Shown one piece after another: positions 61,986 through 64,000 of a stretch of 64,000 nucleotides of DNA. Within the stretch, counting starts at the first letter, position 1; each line of letters starts with the position of its first letter. Position numbers and translations under genes: made by a program. The stretch lies in assembly GCF_964656455.1 (NCBI RefSeq), contig NC_135718.1, positions 145,620,262 to 145,684,261 of the forward strand. Reading direction: 5' to 3'. Origin of the DNA: Halichoerus grypus (lineage: Eukaryota > Chordata > Mammalia > Carnivora > Phocidae). The notes beneath the pieces are model-generated. The model searched no databases. It saw only the letters and a program-made list of their open reading frames with translations, and was not told the origin of the DNA.

Positions 61986-64000
61986 AGGTCACAGGTGAGA
62001 AGGGGCACCAAGCTGATCTGCAGAGTCTCCAAGGCAGGGGTGCTCACCCGAGCTCCCAGAAGTTGGGGCTCCCATGCAGAAGGGTGCTTTGAGGAAGGTG
62101 CCAGGGAGTAAACATCTCCAGGACCCCCAGCCTGGTCTCCACTGCTACTCCTTGGTTTTACCTGCTTCCCACACTAGGGTTCCAAGCATCAGCCCGCCTA
62201 AGATGGATCTGACTCCCGGAGCAGGTCATTTTCACAACCCTCCTCTATACATGATCATTTGCACCAGTTCCAAGTCAGGTTGCATTTGCATTTCCCTGGT
62301 CAAGGAGAGTCACAAAAACTCCACCTAACCCCCCCTTCCCGTCATTGTCCAGATCAAGCCACTGAATCCGGTGGGGTAGAGACCTCCACAGGTGAAAGAG
62401 TCCTTAGAAGGAAATGGGAGCTAGGGTCCCCATGCTTCTCCGTGCTGGGGAGGTTCACAGTGACATGGTCTGGACTGCAGCAGGTCCTGCTCAGTTGGGC
62501 AGAGCACCCCCCAAATGTCGCCTGGGGCCAGGCAATATCAGAAAGGGGGAGTCATGGTGGGTGGGGGCTGTGGAGACGCGGACAGCACGGTTCCCACCTA
62601 AAGGCAGAGCCACTACTTAGCTTCGACCAGGGGTCACCATGTAGGAATGCATGCAAACACCACCAAATCTGCTTTTTGTGAAAGGGCCAGAGGATGCCCA
62701 CTCCCCTTTAGCATAAAATCCCCCACTTTTTATATTTTGGCACAAATTCAAATTACTTGAAGGGAAGCAAAAGGGAAGGAAGGGGGAGAGGGTGGGAGGG
62801 AAGGAAGGGAGGAGAGAAGGGAGGGAAGAGCAAGAAACAAAACCTCTGAAGACCACCCCATGTGCGTGCAGCCAGGCCAGCCTACAGCCTCTGGGCTGAT
62901 GATTAGGCAACATGGCCTTAGGGCAAGGAGGAGCTCCAGGTCCACCCTTCCTCGGAGGGGCAGTTTAACTTCTCTTTACTTCAAGGGAAGTCTCCTCAGG
63001 GAGTGGAGAGCGGGAGACTGTACCACACCACTGCTAATATTTTGAACCCCTTCGGGCCAACGCCAGCCCTCTGGCTCCATGCTGGGAGCACAAGGGGGAC
63101 CGCCCTCCTGTCCAGGGAGGAGCTGGTGTGGAGCCCTCTGCCAGTCTTGCCATCCAGAGGCAGCACCCACCTTTGTGTGTCTGCTCCAGCTTTCTCACTG
63201 CTAGCTGCAGAGGGAGCTCACCCTGCGGCGGAGCCGGGGAGCAAATAGCCCAAGTTCAAGGGGCGACTCTGGGCTGCTACAAGCAATTCCCCCCGTAACC
63301 TGTCAGGCGCAGACAAGCCGCATGAAGCTCATGTAACATTTTCACCATATGCCGTTTGGAAATAACCCTGTTCCACAGGGAAAACCTTCAAAAGACTTTT
63401 CTTTGTAAACAGACCTAATGATAAAGACATGCTAAGCCCTGTAGCCCAGAGGCTGTCAAGGGCTTTACCTACAACCAGTTTTGTCTTATCTCCTGGGCAC
63501 TGTGGGGTCGAATATAAGCTAGAGCTCAGCGCTAAATTTATTAGACGTATGTCAGCATCTGTCTGTCAGAAACGGGAAGGTCTCCCTGCCAATTGAGCCA
63601 CTCTGGTTTGGGGAAAGATTGAAAATTGTCTGGAATGTTGTCTGAGAGTACTGAAAAGGACTGGGTTCCATAGGTTTTGATTTCTCTGCTTTTACCTAGT
63701 CAGAAGTAAGGCACAGAAGCACAGATATTGATCATCTGGAAATGGTTTCAAAAAATAATTCACACACACACACAGAGAAGAAGTCCAGGTGAATAAACGT
63801 CAGAATGCTTGCCATAGTTATCTTCACATGGTGGAATAAAGGGTGATTTATTTTATTTTATTTTGGAGTATACCTTTATTTTATAAATGTTCTATGATGA
63901 ACATTTATTACTTCGGTCATAAGAAAAAATCAATTAATAAAAACTCTGGGGAAAAAAATGAGCCTGCATGATGAATTAGTTTTCTAAGTTAACCGTAACA
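61986..64000. other. Unique sequence, candidate conserved non-coding DNA towards the end
   Basis: No gene is seen. Frames of up to 140 codons at 62259-62681 and 98 codons at 62617-62913 have no domain and overlap opposite-strand frames. From 63300 to 63730 the sequence is free of recognised repeats and has forkhead-like (TTTGTAAACAG), GATA-like (CTTATCTCC) and Lhx/Nkx-like words. A short (AC)n is at 63761-63773. Confidence 0.4.
62758..62842. repeat. Purine tract (GGAA/GGGA-rich) with a G-quadruplex motif
   Basis: About 85 bases of almost pure A/G on the plus strand. At 62782-62800 it reads GGGGGAGAGGGTGGGAGGG, four G3 runs with loops of 3, 1 and 1, a canonical quadruplex motif. Mirror-like purine runs could also support triplex DNA. 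It is not a coding feature. Confidence 0.9.

Noticed and set aside
61565..62047. 160-codon minus frame
   Set aside because: It lies on an L2 relic; its Leu/Pro-rich product reflects antisense L2 sequence.

Overview
The window is nuclear DNA from a placental mammal of the order Carnivora. The marker is the tRNA-derived Can-SINE: 17 copies are recognisable by their CCTGGGTGGCTCAG-type heads (or the reverse complement), a CT-rich middle and an A-rich AATAAA tail. The copies keep the longer TCAGTCGGTTAAGC head and the CTGCTCAGCAGGGAGCC block. That fits arctoid carnivores (bears, seals, mustelids and relatives) better than dog or cat SINE consensus sequences; this placement is recalled knowledge and inference, not a database match.

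I found no intact protein-coding gene, no functional RNA gene, no CRISPR array and no bacterial feature. The longest open frame is 195 codons and looks like chance. The clearest gene-derived object is a processed pseudogene of ribosomal protein S6 (11941-12974), with a 13-bp target-site duplication, an early stop, frameshifts and a Can-SINE in its 3' UTR. The window is best read as intergenic or deep intronic DNA.

Layout. 1-3.1 kb: two L1 3' fragments with a CTTT microsatellite and a SINE. 3.1-11.3 kb: mostly unique DNA with MIRs, L1 3' ends, a MER5A transposon and a SINE. 11.35-18.7 kb: a dense nested block with a GATA microsatellite, old antisense L1 split by the RPS6 copy, a MaLR-type LTR, L1 inside L1 and three more SINEs. 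18.7-39 kb: sparse unique DNA with scattered MIR, L2, LTR and hAT relics, a (GT)n tract and a (GGTT)n tract. 39.6-42 kb: a long antisense L1 relic with one SINE. 42-50 kb: MIRs, a MaLR LTR and a cluster of L2 fragments in alternating orientation. 50-59 kb: mostly unique DNA, including stretches that look like candidate conserved non-coding sequence. 59.6-60.7 kb: a young 5'-truncated L1 inside an older Can-SINE, with both target duplications legible and a (CTT)22 tract in the L1. 60.9-62 kb: an L2 split by a MaLR LTR. 62-64 kb: unique DNA with a quadruplex-capable purine tract.

There is no pathway or operon to describe. The content is a layered record of retroposition: MIR and L2 first, then MaLR and older L1, then RPS6 retrocopying and carnivore L1, then Can-SINEs and the youngest L1. 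Family names come from remembered consensus sequences. Ends with a target-site duplication are exact to a few bases; ends of old relics are approximate.
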